Shown here piece by piece: positions 1 through 11,039 of a stretch of DNA of 47,807 nt. The notes below the pieces were generated by a model that saw nothing but the letters and a program-made list of their open reading frames with translations, was not told the origin of the DNA and searched no databases. This stretch comes from Burkholderia sp. L27(2015). GTDB taxonomy: Bacteria; Pseudomonadota; Gammaproteobacteria; Burkholderiales; Burkholderiaceae. The position numbers were made by a program, and so were the translations under genes. Where the stretch lies: positions 1,285,768-1,333,574 of the forward strand of contig NZ_LMUX01000021.1 of the NCBI RefSeq assembly GCF_009765705.1, in the 5' to 3' direction. Each line of letters begins with the position of its first letter. The first letter of the stretch is position 1.

Positions 1-367
1 CGACATGACGTTTCCTTTCACTGAGGTAGCTAGAAGTTTTGGCAGACCGCATCGATTCGTCGCACATCGCAGAGAGCGACATCGCTTCTCATCCGCTTCT
101 CATCCGATTCGCGCCCCGGTGCATCCACCCCTAGCTTAGGCGCCCCGCTTGCGCGAGCGCCAGTTAAACCTTGTTAAAAATTCAACCTGCACCGCACCGG
201 CGACAACGTGCGTGTACCCGACGATTTAACAAGTTTTTACTAACATTTGAGACCACGCGACTCTACGATAGCGGCTGTTGATCCGTTAGCGCCTGAGCCA
301 CACGGAGGGCCATCGTTCGATCAATCGATCGAACGTTTGTTCTATCGATCAGTTATCGGAGTCAAAA
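1..367. promoter_or_regulatory. Non-coding region upstream of the AraC gene, with two inverted repeats
   Basis: No convincing gene lies here. Two inverted repeats are visible. CTTGTTAAA at 170-178 is mirrored by TTTAACAAG at 225-233, in a stretch more AT-rich than its surroundings. CGTTCGAT at 314-321 is mirrored by ATCGAACG at 328-335, 33 bases before the AraC start. Either could be an operator or a leader hairpin. An imperfect direct repeat of CTTCTCATCCG lies near 84-107. Functions are inferred only from position. Confidence 0.4.
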
Positions 368-1339
368 ATGGTTATGACTAAACGGTTCGAGTTCGAGCCT
401 TCACGCTCGATGCCCCCGGGCATTGGCTCGGAACGGCAATGGCGCTGCCCCGCCAGCATCGAAAACGGATGCCTCCCGCTCGATGACAATCTGGTGATCT
501 CGAGATGGAAGCGAGATGACGTCGATGTCACCGAGCTCACGCCCCAAGTGGGCAGCCGCTACCACACGATCGCCATCAACCTGAAATCCACCCGAGTGAC
601 GTTTTATCAATGCGACCGCCTCATACACGACGGATCCGTGATGCCAGGAACGTTGCAGGTGACGAGCCCAGACAAACCGGTACGCGCTGTGTTCCATTCC
701 GCCTGCGAAGTGTTGCATCTGTATGTGACGCAACCTCTGCTGGCAGAGTGTTATGAAAGTGCATTCGGAACCGCGCCGGCGTCGGCTATCGTAGTCTGCG
801 ACCCATCATTCGTGCGCGACCCCGCGATCGAGCGCCTCGGGCTGGCACTGATCAATGCGAGCAATGACTGTGGCGCTTTCGGGCGCGTCTATGCGGACAG
901 CGTCGGGCTCGCTATCGTCTCGCGCGTCCTCGCTCGAGAGTTCAACCACGTTGGGCGTTTGGCCCCGGCATTAGCGAATAGCTTGCCGGTTTGGCAACTC
1001 AAACGTGCGATCGATTACATCGACGCGCATTTGAGCCGCCCGATCGGCTTGGCCGATATTGCTCGAAGCACAGGGCTCTCACGTATGTACTTCGCAGCGC
1101 AGTTCCGCATAGCGACCGGCTTGCGTCCACACGAATTTGTTTTGCGCCGCCGTATTGAGCGCGCCCAAACGCTGTTGCTTCAGTCCGAGTCAACCTCACT
1201 GGATATCGCGTTGAGCACCGGCTTTGGATCGCAATCTCACTTCGCGACTGTATTCAAGCGTCTGGTCGGAGAGTCCCCCGCTCGCTGGCGCACGAACGCT
1301 CGCAACAAATCGTGCGCAGAAGCGATGTCGATTGAATGA
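368..1339 (+). CDS. AraC-family transcriptional regulator
   Basis: This is a 323-residue AraC/XylS-type activator. The C-terminal third (about residues 211-310) carries the double helix-turn-helix: a first helix pair around IARSTGLSRMYFAAQF and the family signature around DIALSTGFGSQSHFATVFKR, ending in the usual PxxWR-like motif (SPARWR). The N-terminal 200 residues would be the effector or dimerisation domain and have no feature that identifies a ligand. The start has a GGAG ribosome site 6 bases upstream. It is co-oriented with the PHA synthase/N-ATPase cluster, separated by 294 bases that hold that cluster's promoter, so it may or may not regulate it. Family assignment is certain; the target is inference. 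Confidence 0.9.
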   Translation: MVMTKRFEFEPSRSMPPGIGSERQWRCPASIENGCLPLDDNLVISRWKRDDVDVTELTPQVGSRYHTIAINLKSTRVTFYQCDRLIHDGSVMPGTLQVTSPDKPVRAVFHSACEVLHLYVTQPLLAECYESAFGTAPASAIVVCDPSFVRDPAIERLGLALINASNDCGAFGRVYADSVGLAIVSRVLAREFNHVGRLAPALANSLPVWQLKRAIDYIDAHLSRPIGLADIARSTGLSRMYFAAQFRIATGLRPHEFVLRRRIERAQTLLLQSESTSLDIALSTGFGSQSHFATVFKRLVGESPARWRTNARNKSCAEAMSIE

Positions 1340-1342
1340 TTA

Positions 1343-1356
1343 TGAGAACGTTCACA
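1343..1356. promoter_or_regulatory. 14-bp palindrome downstream of the AraC gene
   Basis: TGAGAACGTTCACA is a palindrome with a single mismatched pair, built on a perfect GAACGTTC core, 4 bases after the AraC stop. A perfect GGTTAACC follows at 1365-1372. It lies about 110 bases upstream of the predicted start point of the phaC operon, so it could be an additional operator. There is no T-run that would make it a terminator. Confidence 0.35.
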
Positions 1357-1417
1357 TGACTTCGGGTTAACCTGATCCGGGCCGTGCGTGTACCCAAGGT
1401 GCAATATCAGCCGGCAC

Positions 1418-1431
1418 TTGATCCAGATCAA
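1418..1431 (+). promoter_or_regulatory. FNR/Anr-type operator (perfect consensus)
   Basis: TTGATCCAGATCAA matches the FNR/Anr consensus TTGAT-N4-ATCAA at every defined base. Its centre (1424.5) is exactly 41.5 bases before the start point predicted from the -10 element at 1454-1459, the class II activation position of FNR-family proteins. The first gene of the PHA synthase-acetate kinase-N-ATPase cluster starts 203 bases further on. Strong sequence evidence for activation under low oxygen; binding itself is inferred. Confidence 0.82.
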
Positions 1432-1453
1432 CCGTTCCCGTACTGCGCCCGAC

Positions 1454-1466
1454 TAAAGTCATCTCA
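1454..1466 (+). promoter_or_regulatory. Predicted -10 element and start point of the phaC-N-ATPase operon
   Basis: TAAAGT at 1454-1459 matches 4 of 6 bases of the -10 consensus and would place +1 on the A at 1466. No good -35 hexamer is present, as expected when an activator sits at -41.5. This leaves a leader of about 168 bases before the phaC start, in which I see no convincing reading frame with a ribosome site. Confidence 0.6.
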
Positions 1467-1633
1467 ATCGCCGAGTTTCAGGGAAGTCAAAGGAACCTCA
1501 AATCCTCGGGCTTGCCACCGAAAACTCCACGCACCAACAGCCCTTCTCTCTCGTCCTGGTCGTCCGGATCGCAAAGACTCGCACGCCGGCTCGTCCACAT
1601 CGCTACAAGACCAGCAAGACTTAAAGGAACTTC

Positions 1634-3427
1634 ATGGACACGCGCTCGCGAACCATTCCGACCGATCATCCCGTGCTTGCACCGCAACCGGTTGCGCGCC
1701 CTGCCACCAACCCCTTCCGCGCGCTCGATTACAGGAAGGAGGCCGCGATAGCGCGCTTCACGAGCGGTCTGTCGCCGGCATCGCTATCGCTGGCCTTCGC
1801 TGACTGGTTCATCCATCTCGCATCGGCACCGGGAAAACGGGCGGAACTAGCATCGCTATGGGCCGCGAACGCGGGCCGGATTAACGACTACCTGCTGCAC
1901 GGCTTGGCCGGCGATACGACCAGGATGCTCGCGGCGCCCACGCCAGCGGACCATCGATTTCGCGCCGACGCTTGGCAGACCGAGCCTTTCAAGCTCTGGT
2001 CCCAGATGTTCCTGCTCACCGAGCAATGGTGGAGTTGCGCCACCCACGACGTGCCGGGTGCGACCCAACATCATGAAGCCGTCGTCGGTTTTGGCGCGCG
2101 GCAGTTGCTCGACATGGCCTCGCCCGGGAATTCACCGTTCAGCAACCCCGAGGTCGTACAGCGAACCCAGGCCACGCTCGGCGGCAATCTGCTGCAGGGT
2201 GCCTGCAATATGCTGGAAGATGCACGACGCCAAGCAAATGGCGAGCCAGCCGCAGGCGTCGACCAGTTCAAGGTCGGTGTCGCGCTCGCCGTGACGCCCG
2301 GCAAGGTGGTCTTTCGCAATCGACTGATCGAGCTGATCCAGTACAGCCCCACGACCGAAAAGGTTTACGCCGAGCCGATCCTGATTGTGCCCGCATGGAT
2401 CATGAAGTACTACATCCTCGACCTCTCGCCGCACAACTCGTTGATCCGCTTCCTGGTCAGTCAAGGCCACACGGTGTTCTGCATTTCGTGGCGCAACGTC
2501 GACGCCGACGATCGTGAACTCAGCCTGGAGGACTACCGCCGGCTCGGCGTCATGGCGGCACTCGATACGATAAGCGAGATCGTGCCGGACCAGAAAATCC
2601 ATGCGACCGGCTATTGCCTTGGCGGTACGCTGCTGTCGATCGCGGCAGCAGCGATGGCGGGCGCCGGCGACGAGCGGCTGGCATCCGTGTCGCTGCTCGC
2701 GGCCCAGACAGATTTCACGGAGCCTGGAGAGTTGCAGCTCTTTATCGACGACAGCGAGGTCTACTTCATCGAAAGCATGATGTGGTCCAAGGGTTATCTC
2801 GATGCCAGTCAAATGTCGGGCGCGTTCCAGATGCTGGAGTCGAACGACCTGGTCTGGTCGCATGTGATCCATGACTACATGCTGGGCGACCGCACGCCGA
2901 TGTTCGACCTGATGGCGTGGGATGCCGATTCGACGCGCATGCCGTATCGGATGCATTCGGAGTATCTGCGCCAGTTGTTCCTCGGCAACGACCTGGCAGC
3001 CAGCCGGTATTGCGTCGACGCACGGCCCATCTCGCTGCGCAACATCCGTGTGCCGATGTTCGTGGTCGGCACCGAGCGCGACCATATCGCGCCGTGGCGC
3101 TCGGTCTACAAGATTCACTATCTGTCGAGTACCGACATCACGTTCGTGCTGACCAGCGGCGGCCACAACGCCGGCATCGTCAGCGAGCCGGGGCATGCGA
3201 ACCGTCAGTTCAGGATCGAGTATGCCGCGGGCGCCGACCTTCGCGTGGGCCCCGACGAATGGATCGCTGCGGTCGAACCGCGCGACGGCTCGTGGTGGCT
3301 TGCCTGGACCGACTGGCTTGCCGGCCGTGGCGCCGGGGAGCTCGTCGCGCCGCCCCACATGGGGCCCGCAACCCAGGAGCTGGCAGACCTCGTCGATGCC
3401 CCCGGCACCTACGTGCTGCAAGATTGA
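1634..3427 (+). CDS. phaC: Class I-like poly-3-hydroxyalkanoate synthase
   Basis: PhaC polymerises 3-hydroxyacyl-CoA into polyhydroxyalkanoate granules, storing carbon and reducing equivalents. The 597-residue protein has the usual N-terminal PhaC domain and a C-terminal alpha/beta-hydrolase fold. The lipase-box-like motif is GYCLGG with nucleophile Cys328. Asp483 (GTERDHIAPW) and His511 (GGHNAGI) complete the triad, at spacings very close to those of class I synthases. An AAAGGAA ribosome site precedes the ATG by 4 bases. It is the first gene of the cluster, 24 bases before the MaoC-Pta gene. No phaA, phaB or phasin gene is adjacent, so this is probably an accessory synthase used under low oxygen. 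The gene symbol denotes family, not the main chromosomal copy. Confidence 0.9.
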   Translation: MDTRSRTIPTDHPVLAPQPVARPATNPFRALDYRKEAAIARFTSGLSPASLSLAFADWFIHLASAPGKRAELASLWAANAGRINDYLLHGLAGDTTRMLAAPTPADHRFRADAWQTEPFKLWSQMFLLTEQWWSCATHDVPGATQHHEAVVGFGARQLLDMASPGNSPFSNPEVVQRTQATLGGNLLQGACNMLEDARRQANGEPAAGVDQFKVGVALAVTPGKVVFRNRLIELIQYSPTTEKVYAEPILIVPAWIMKYYILDLSPHNSLIRFLVSQGHTVFCISWRNVDADDRELSLEDYRRLGVMAALDTISEIVPDQKIHATGYCLGGTLLSIAAAAMAGAGDERLASVSLLAAQTDFTEPGELQLFIDDSEVYFIESMMWSKGYLDASQMSGAFQMLESNDLVWSHVIHDYMLGDRTPMFDLMAWDADSTRMPYRMHSEYLRQLFLGNDLAASRYCVDARPISLRNIRVPMFVVGTERDHIAPWRSVYKIHYLSSTDITFVLTSGGHNAGIVSEPGHANRQFRIEYAAGADLRVGPDEWIAAVEPRDGSWWLAWTDWLAGRGAGELVAPPHMGPATQELADLVDAPGTYVLQD

Positions 3428-3451
3428 AAACGAAAGCGCACTGAGACCCCC

Positions 3452-4858
3452 ATGGACGACAACCTTCTTCACAACCGCACCTTCGATGAACTCGCGATCG
3501 GCGAGTCGGCCTCGCTGGTGCGCACCGCCGGGCTCGACGATATCGAGCTGTTCGCCGCGATGTCCGGCGACGTGAATCCTGCCCACGTCGATGCCGCCTT
3601 CGCCGCGCACGACATGTTCGGCCACGTCGTCGTGCAGGGCATGTGGACAGCCGGGCTTATTTCCGCGCTGCTGGGCACGCGGCTGCCGGGGCCCGGCACG
3701 ATCTATCTCGACCAGGACCTGCAGTTCCGTCATCCGGTCGTACCTGGTGATATCGTGACGGCGACCGTCACCGTCAAGGAAAAGCGCGCCGACAAGCGGA
3801 TCGTGATACTCGATACGCGTTGCACCAACCAGCGAGGCGAAACTGTCCTGATCGGAGTGGCGACGGTAATCGCGCCGGCTGAAGCCATCGTCTGGCCACG
3901 GATCGCACGCCCGGATATCTCGGTGCGACGACACGATCGCTATGACACGTTTATCCGCGAAGCCCGCGCGTTGCCCGCCTTGCGCACGGCGATCGTGCAT
4001 CCCTGTTCTGCGGACGCCATCAAAGCCGCGATCGAAGCCCGCGACCAGGGCATGCTAGATCCCGTCCTGATCGGACCGGAAGCGAAGATCCGTGCGGCGG
4101 CCGAACTGGCGCAGGTGAGCCTGGCCGGCGTGACCATCGTGGCGGTCGAACATAGTCATGCCGCCGCCGCATGCGCCGTCGAAATGGGTACCGCTGGCAA
4201 GGTCGCCGCGCTGATGAAAGGCAGCCTGGAGACGAGCGAATTGCTCGCGGCGATCGTGAGCCCGGCCTCGGGTCTGCGCACCGGAAGGCGCATCAGCCAC
4301 GTCTATGCGATGGACGTGCCCGCCTATTCCAAGCCCTTGTTCATCACCGACGCCGCCGTCAACGTCACGCCCTCGCTCGAACAGAAACGCGATATCTGCC
4401 AGAACACGATAGACCTGCTGCATCTGCTCGGCATCGAGCAGCCGCGCGTGGCGGTGCTCGCTGCCGTGGAAACCGTCAATGCGCGCATGCCGACCACGCT
4501 CGACGCCGCTGCGCTCACGGTGATGGCCGCACGCGGCCAGATCCGCGGCGCACTGGTCGATGGCCCGCTCGCGTTCGATAACGCCATCAGCCTCGCCGCG
4601 GCAAAAACGAAGGGCATCGTCTCGACGGTCGCGGGCCAAGCCGACATCCTGCTGGTACCTGACCTCGAAGCGGGCAATATGCTCGCCAAGCAACTCGTGT
4701 ACTTCGGTGGCGCCGACGCCGCAGGCCTGGTGCTCGGTGCTCGCCTGCCTATCATCATGACCAGCCGTGCGGACAGCCTGAGGGTGCGGTTGGCTTCCGT
4801 CGCGTTGGCGAGCATCGTCGCACAGCGCACGCTACGTACCGTGGCATTGCAACCATGA
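3452..4858 (+). CDS. Bifunctional MaoC-like enoyl-CoA hydratase / phosphate acyltransferase
   Basis: A 468-residue fusion. Residues about 10-150 form a MaoC-type hotdog hydratase domain with the conserved GDVNPAHVD segment that carries the catalytic Asp and His, followed by the typical VVVQGMW helix. Residues about 165-465 form a phosphate acetyl/butyryltransferase domain (Pta/Ptb family). Together they could hydrate crotonyl-type CoA esters and convert acyl-CoA plus phosphate to acyl-phosphate. The next gene, acetate kinase, overlaps by 4 bases and would take that acyl-phosphate to ATP. The hydratase domain next to PhaC could also supply hydroxyacyl-CoA. The acyl chain length handled is not visible from sequence. 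Confidence 0.88.
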   Translation: MDDNLLHNRTFDELAIGESASLVRTAGLDDIELFAAMSGDVNPAHVDAAFAAHDMFGHVVVQGMWTAGLISALLGTRLPGPGTIYLDQDLQFRHPVVPGDIVTATVTVKEKRADKRIVILDTRCTNQRGETVLIGVATVIAPAEAIVWPRIARPDISVRRHDRYDTFIREARALPALRTAIVHPCSADAIKAAIEARDQGMLDPVLIGPEAKIRAAAELAQVSLAGVTIVAVEHSHAAAACAVEMGTAGKVAALMKGSLETSELLAAIVSPASGLRTGRRISHVYAMDVPAYSKPLFITDAAVNVTPSLEQKRDICQNTIDLLHLLGIEQPRVAVLAAVETVNARMPTTLDAAALTVMAARGQIRGALVDGPLAFDNAISLAAAKTKGIVSTVAGQADILLVPDLEAGNMLAKQLVYFGGADAAGLVLGARLPIIMTSRADSLRVRLASVALASIVAQRTLRTVALQP

Positions 4859-6044
4859 GCGCCCCGCTGCTGCTGACATTCAACCCCGGCTCATCGAGCG
4901 TCAAGATCGGCCTGTTCAGCGTCGGAGCCGATGGCGCGAAGCGTATCGGCATGGGTTCGATCGACTTCCGGCACACCCCCTTGTCGCTGCACCTCATCGA
5001 CGGCGACAAGGTTCGTGACATCGCGCTAAAAGCGGTCGTCACCGAGGATCTGCATGAAGTGCTGGACGAAACGCTGAACTGGTTCGCGACGCATTTTACG
5101 CTGACGGACCTTGTCTCAGTCGGTCATCGCGTGGTGCATGGCGGCGACCGATTCGCCGGGGCCGTCGCAATCACCGATGAAACGCTCGCGGCCATCGTCG
5201 AGCTGGTTCCGCTCGCGCCGCTGCATCAGCCGCAGAGCGTTCGGCTGATTCGCGCGATTCGACATCTGCGCCCTGACCTCGCGCAATCGGCCTCGTTCGA
5301 TACGGCCTTTCATCGCACGCAAACGGATCTGGTACGCCGCTTCGCGCTGCCGCGCCGTCTCTTCGATAGCGGCGTCAAACGGTACGGCTTTCACGGTCTC
5401 TCGTATTGCTTTATCGCCGGCGCGCTCGCGCGGCAATTTCCTTTGCTCGCGCGCAGCAAGGTCATTGCCGCGCACCTCGGCAGTGGCGCGAGCCTATGTG
5501 CACTGAGCGAGGGTGCGAGCCGCGACACCAGCACAGGCTTCTCGACCCTCGACGGCATTCCCATGGCTACGCGCTGCGGCGCACTCGATGCGGGCGTGCT
5601 CCTCTACTTGATCGAGCAGCAAGGCATGAGCACAGGCGCGATCGAAAAACTCCTGTATGAGCAGTCCGGTTTGCTCGGTGTCTCCGGGATCAGCGCGGAC
5701 AGCCGTGAACTTGCCACCAGTACACGGCCGGAAGCACGCGAAGCGCTCGAACTCTTTACGTTTCGAATCGCAGGCGAAGCAGCACGGCTTGCGACCACGC
5801 TTGGCGGCCTCGACTGCCTGGTGTTCACCGCCGGGATAGGTGAGCACCAGCCTCAGATTCGGGCTGCCGTGTGCGAGCGCCTCGCGTGGCTCGGCATCGA
5901 ACTCGACGGCCTAGCAAACACCGCCAATGCGAGCGTGATCAGTTCGGTGGCCAGTCGCGTCACTGTGCTGGTCCTCGCGACCGATGAGGAGCAAGTCATC
6001 GCTGATGAAGCCGTTTCGATTCTTCATCGCCAAGGAGCAATGGT

Positions 6045-6048
<4 letters not shown>
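4855..6048 (+). CDS. ackA: Acetate (short-chain acyl) kinase
   Basis: The enzyme interconverts acetyl-phosphate plus ADP with acetate plus ATP. The 397-residue length is normal for AckA. The N-terminal phosphate-binding motif NPGSSSVK is intact, followed by VGHRVVHGG, FDTAFH, RYGFHG, AHLGSGAS and the C-terminal FTAGIGEHQ motif. The ATG overlaps the stop of the preceding phosphotransacylase as ATGA, and the stop overlaps the FabI start in the same way, which implies translational coupling. With the upstream gene it completes substrate-level phosphorylation from acyl-CoA. Butyrate or propionate kinase activity cannot be excluded. Confidence 0.93.
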
Positions 6049-8741
<2,693 letters not shown>

Positions 8742-8745
<4 letters not shown>

Positions 8746-9053
8746 ACGAGCCCGAGGAACAGAACGATAGCGATCGCATCACACGCGCCGCCCGGCAAGC
8801 CAGCTTGCGCGAACGCCAGGGCCGTGACGAACCTGAGCCCTCGCTCGGCAGCCGTCTGGGGCAGATCGGCATTCTCGGCTGGTCTATCGTGATTCCGACG
8901 CTGCTCGGACTCGTCATCGGCCACTGGCTCGACCGGCACTTTGGCACCGGCGTGTTCTTTTCCGCCCCGCTTTTGATGATCGGCGCCGCGTTTGGCCTGT
9001 GGTCGGCGTGGAAATGGATGCATCGCCAGACACGGAGCAAGCATCATGATTGA
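8742..9053 (+). CDS. atpQ: N-ATPase AtpQ (AtpI-like membrane protein)
   Basis: A 103-residue protein with a charged cytoplasmic N-terminus of about 40 residues and two predicted membrane helices (about 46-65 and 73-90). The segment GLVIGHWLDRHFGTG resembles the GxxxGxxLD motif of AtpI-family proteins. In N-ATPase operons this gene is called atpQ and is thought to help assemble the c ring. The start overlaps the atpC stop by 4 bases. The assignment rests on position and the AtpI-like motif. Confidence 0.82.
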
Positions 9054-9327
9054 ACACCTGACGTTGGCCGCACAAGTGCCCACCGGCTTGATCGCCGGCT
9101 TCGCCGCGGGCCTGGTTCATTTTTCGACCCTGCACCGCAACGTTCGGTTGCTCGCGTTCGGCTCGGCGAGCAAAGCGTTGGCAATGCAGCTCGCGCGCAT
9201 GGGACTGATGCTTGTGGTGCTGTTCGTGTTGGCGAAGCTCGGACCCTGGACCTTGCTATGCGGCGCACTCGGCGTGCTGGTCGCCCGGTCGGTCGTGTTG
9301 CGCCTGGCCCGTGTGGTGACGCCATGA
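9046..9327 (+). CDS. atpR: N-ATPase AtpR membrane protein
   Basis: A 93-residue hydrophobic protein with about three membrane segments (roughly residues 10-25, 45-62 and 68-85). AtpR occurs only in N-ATPase operons, between atpQ and atpB, and has been suggested to assist c-ring or a-subunit insertion. The ATG at 9046 overlaps the end of atpQ by 8 bases and is preferred to a longer frame from 8992. The Arg in the middle membrane segment (QLARMG) is notable. The function is not experimentally clear. Confidence 0.78.
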   Translation: MIEHLTLAAQVPTGLIAGFAAGLVHFSTLHRNVRLLAFGSASKALAMQLARMGLMLVVLFVLAKLGPWTLLCGALGVLVARSVVLRLARVVTP

Positions 9328-10031
9328 TCCACTCTCCACTTCTCACGACGCCGCTGTTCCATGCCGGCCCGATTCCGGTTACGGCGCCGGTCGTCACGAC
9401 GTGGGCGATCATGGCGATCCTCGTCATCGGCGCTGCGCTCGCGACGCGTCGATTGTCGCTCACGCCATCGAAATTTCAGACCGTGCTCGAACTGCTGGTC
9501 ACCACCATCGATGCGCAAATTCTCGACACCATGCAGACCGAACCGCAAAAGTATCGGTCGCTGATTGGTACGCTGTTCCTGTTCATCCTGATCAGCAATT
9601 GCTCGTCGCTGATCCCCAACGTGGAACCGCCAACCGCCCACTTGGAAACCGATGCCGCGCTGGCGCTAGTCGTCTTCTGCGCGACGATCTTCTACGGCAT
9701 ACGCACGCGCGGCGTGCTGCGCTATCTCGCCACCTTTGCCGAACCCACCTGGATCATGATCCCGCTCAACGTGGTCGAGCAGATCACGCGAACCTTCTCG
9801 CTCACCGTGCGCCTCTTCGGCAACGTGATGAGCGGCGTGTTCGTGGTGGGCATCGTCCTGTCGCTCGCGGGGCTGCTGGTGCCGATTCCGTTGATGGCGC
9901 TCGACCTGCTCACCGGGGCGGTCCAGGCTTATATTTTCACGGTGCTGGCGATGGTCTTCATCGGTGCAGCACTTGCTGATAGCTCAAGTTCAGACAAACC
10001 CACGATACAACAAGGAACAGGAACGCCATGA
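9324..10031 (+). CDS. atpB: N-type rotary ATPase, subunit a
   Basis: The stator subunit forming the ion half-channels against the c ring. It has 235 residues and several membrane helices. The essential Arg (equivalent to Arg210 of E. coli) is Arg163 in TVRLFGNVMSG, and the last helix has GAVQAYIFTVLAMVFI. The protein is shorter than a typical F-type a subunit (about 270), as expected for N-ATPases. The ATG at 9324 overlaps the atpR stop as ATGA, and the gene ends overlapping atpE by 4 bases. Confidence 0.92.
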   Translation: MIHSPLLTTPLFHAGPIPVTAPVVTTWAIMAILVIGAALATRRLSLTPSKFQTVLELLVTTIDAQILDTMQTEPQKYRSLIGTLFLFILISNCSSLIPNVEPPTAHLETDAALALVVFCATIFYGIRTRGVLRYLATFAEPTWIMIPLNVVEQITRTFSLTVRLFGNVMSGVFVVGIVLSLAGLLVPIPLMALDLLTGAVQAYIFTVLAMVFIGAALADSSSSDKPTIQQGTGTP

Positions 10032-10276
10032 CCAATCTCATCCAGGCGATCAGCATACTCGCCGCTGCCATCGCCGTCTCGTTTGGTGCGATCGGCCCAG
10101 CGCTGGGCGAAGGCCGGGCCGTCGCCGCCGCGATGGACGCCATTGCCCGCCAGCCCGAATCGGCCGGCACCATCTCGCGCACCCTCTTCGTCGGCCTCGC
10201 GATGATCGAGACGATGGCGATCTACTGCCTCGTGATTGCGCTGCTGGTGCTGTTCGCGAACCCGTTCGTCAAGTGA
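10028..10276 (+). CDS. atpE: N-type rotary ATPase, subunit c
   Basis: The 82-residue hairpin proteolipid of the rotor ring. The polar loop is ARQPE (residues 40-44). Helix 2 has the ion-binding carboxylate Glu61 in IETMAIY. Helix 1 carries a second carboxylate, Glu28, in GPALGEGRA, at the place of Gln32 in the Na+-binding c subunits of Propionigenium and Ilyobacter. Thr62 and Tyr66 occupy the Ser66 and Tyr70 positions. Two facing glutamates are known from the N-ATPase of Burkholderia pseudomallei, whose 17-subunit c ring was reported to be proton-specific. The ion here is therefore more likely H+ than Na+, by analogy only. Confidence 0.94.
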   Translation: MTNLIQAISILAAAIAVSFGAIGPALGEGRAVAAAMDAIARQPESAGTISRTLFVGLAMIETMAIYCLVIALLVLFANPFVK

Positions 10277-10289
10277 GCCCGGAGCGATC

Positions 10290-11039
10290 ATGCACATAGA
10301 CTGGTGGACGCTCGGGTTGCAAACGGTCAACGCGCTCGTACTCATCTGGCTATTGGCGCGCTTCCTGTTTCGTCCGGTCGCGAAAATGGTCGCCCAGCGG
10401 CAGCAAGCAGCCGCAACGCTCATGGCCGATGCGGTGCAGGCAAAAGCAGCGGCGCTCGCTGAACAAAGCCATGCGGCAGAAGAAGCGGCCCGCATTGCAC
10501 AACAGCGCGGCGATATGCTCGCGGCAGCCTCAGCGGAGGCGGAAAAATTGAAGGCATCACTCGAAAGCGCCGCTCACGCCGATGCCGAGCATCTGCGCGC
10601 AGCCGCCAAGGTCGACATTGCAAGCGCCCAGCAAGCGGCAGCGGCGGCCGACACGGACCGAGCTTCGCGGCTCGCGATTGACATTGCGGCGAAGCTGCTC
10701 GACCGATTGCCGCAACAAACACGGATTATGGGCTTTATCGACGGGCTCGCGGACGAACTCGCCAAGCTGCCCGACTCGACTCGGGCGGAGCTGGGTCGTG
10801 ATGGCGTGGCGGCCCGCCTGATAGCGCCACGTGCGCTCAAAGACGATGAACTCGCCGCCTGCCGAGCAGCGCTCACGCACGCGCTTGGCCGTGACTTGCC
10901 GCTGCGGGTCAGCGTGGACCCAACCTTGCTGGCGGGCCTTGAACTCGAAACGCCACATGCGATCGTGCGCAACAGTTTCCGTGCCGATCTGGCCTATCTC
11001 CAAACCGAACTTCTCGCCCATGATACCGACCACGCCTGA
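10290..11039 (+). CDS. atpF: N-type rotary ATPase, subunit b with delta-like C-terminus
   Basis: A 249-residue peripheral-stalk protein, much longer than an ordinary b subunit (about 156). It has one N-terminal membrane helix (about 8-28), then a long Ala/Gln/Glu-rich coiled coil (about 35-130). The last 45 residues (about 205-245) read [14 protein letters not shown]...[13 protein letters not shown], which resembles the end of the delta/OSCP subunit (VDxSLxGG...DxSxxxxLxxL). There is no separate delta gene in the operon, so b and delta roles may be combined in this chain. The ATG at 10290 follows a GGAGCG ribosome site. Confidence 0.88.
   Translation: MHIDWWTLGLQTVNALVLIWLLARFLFRPVAKMVAQRQQAAATLMADAVQAKAAALAEQSHAAEEAARIAQQRGDMLAAASAEAEKLKASLESAAHADAEHLRAAAKVDIASAQQAAAAADTDRASRLAIDIAAKLLDRLPQQTRIMGFIDGLADELAKLPDSTRAELGRDGVAARLIAPRALKDDELAACRAALTHALGRDLPLRVSVDPTLLAGLELETPHAIVRNSFRADLAYLQTELLAHDTDHA

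Noticed and set aside
1384-1803. Possible small gene between the AraC gene and phaC
   Set aside because: It covers the FNR box and promoter, overlaps phaC out of frame, and has no family resemblance.
2132-4000. 622-codon open frame on the minus strand opposite phaC and maoC-pta
   Set aside because: It has no recognisable domain, no good ribosome site, and low-complexity His/Arg/Asp-rich composition typical of an antisense frame to GC-rich coding DNA. Both sense genes are clear.
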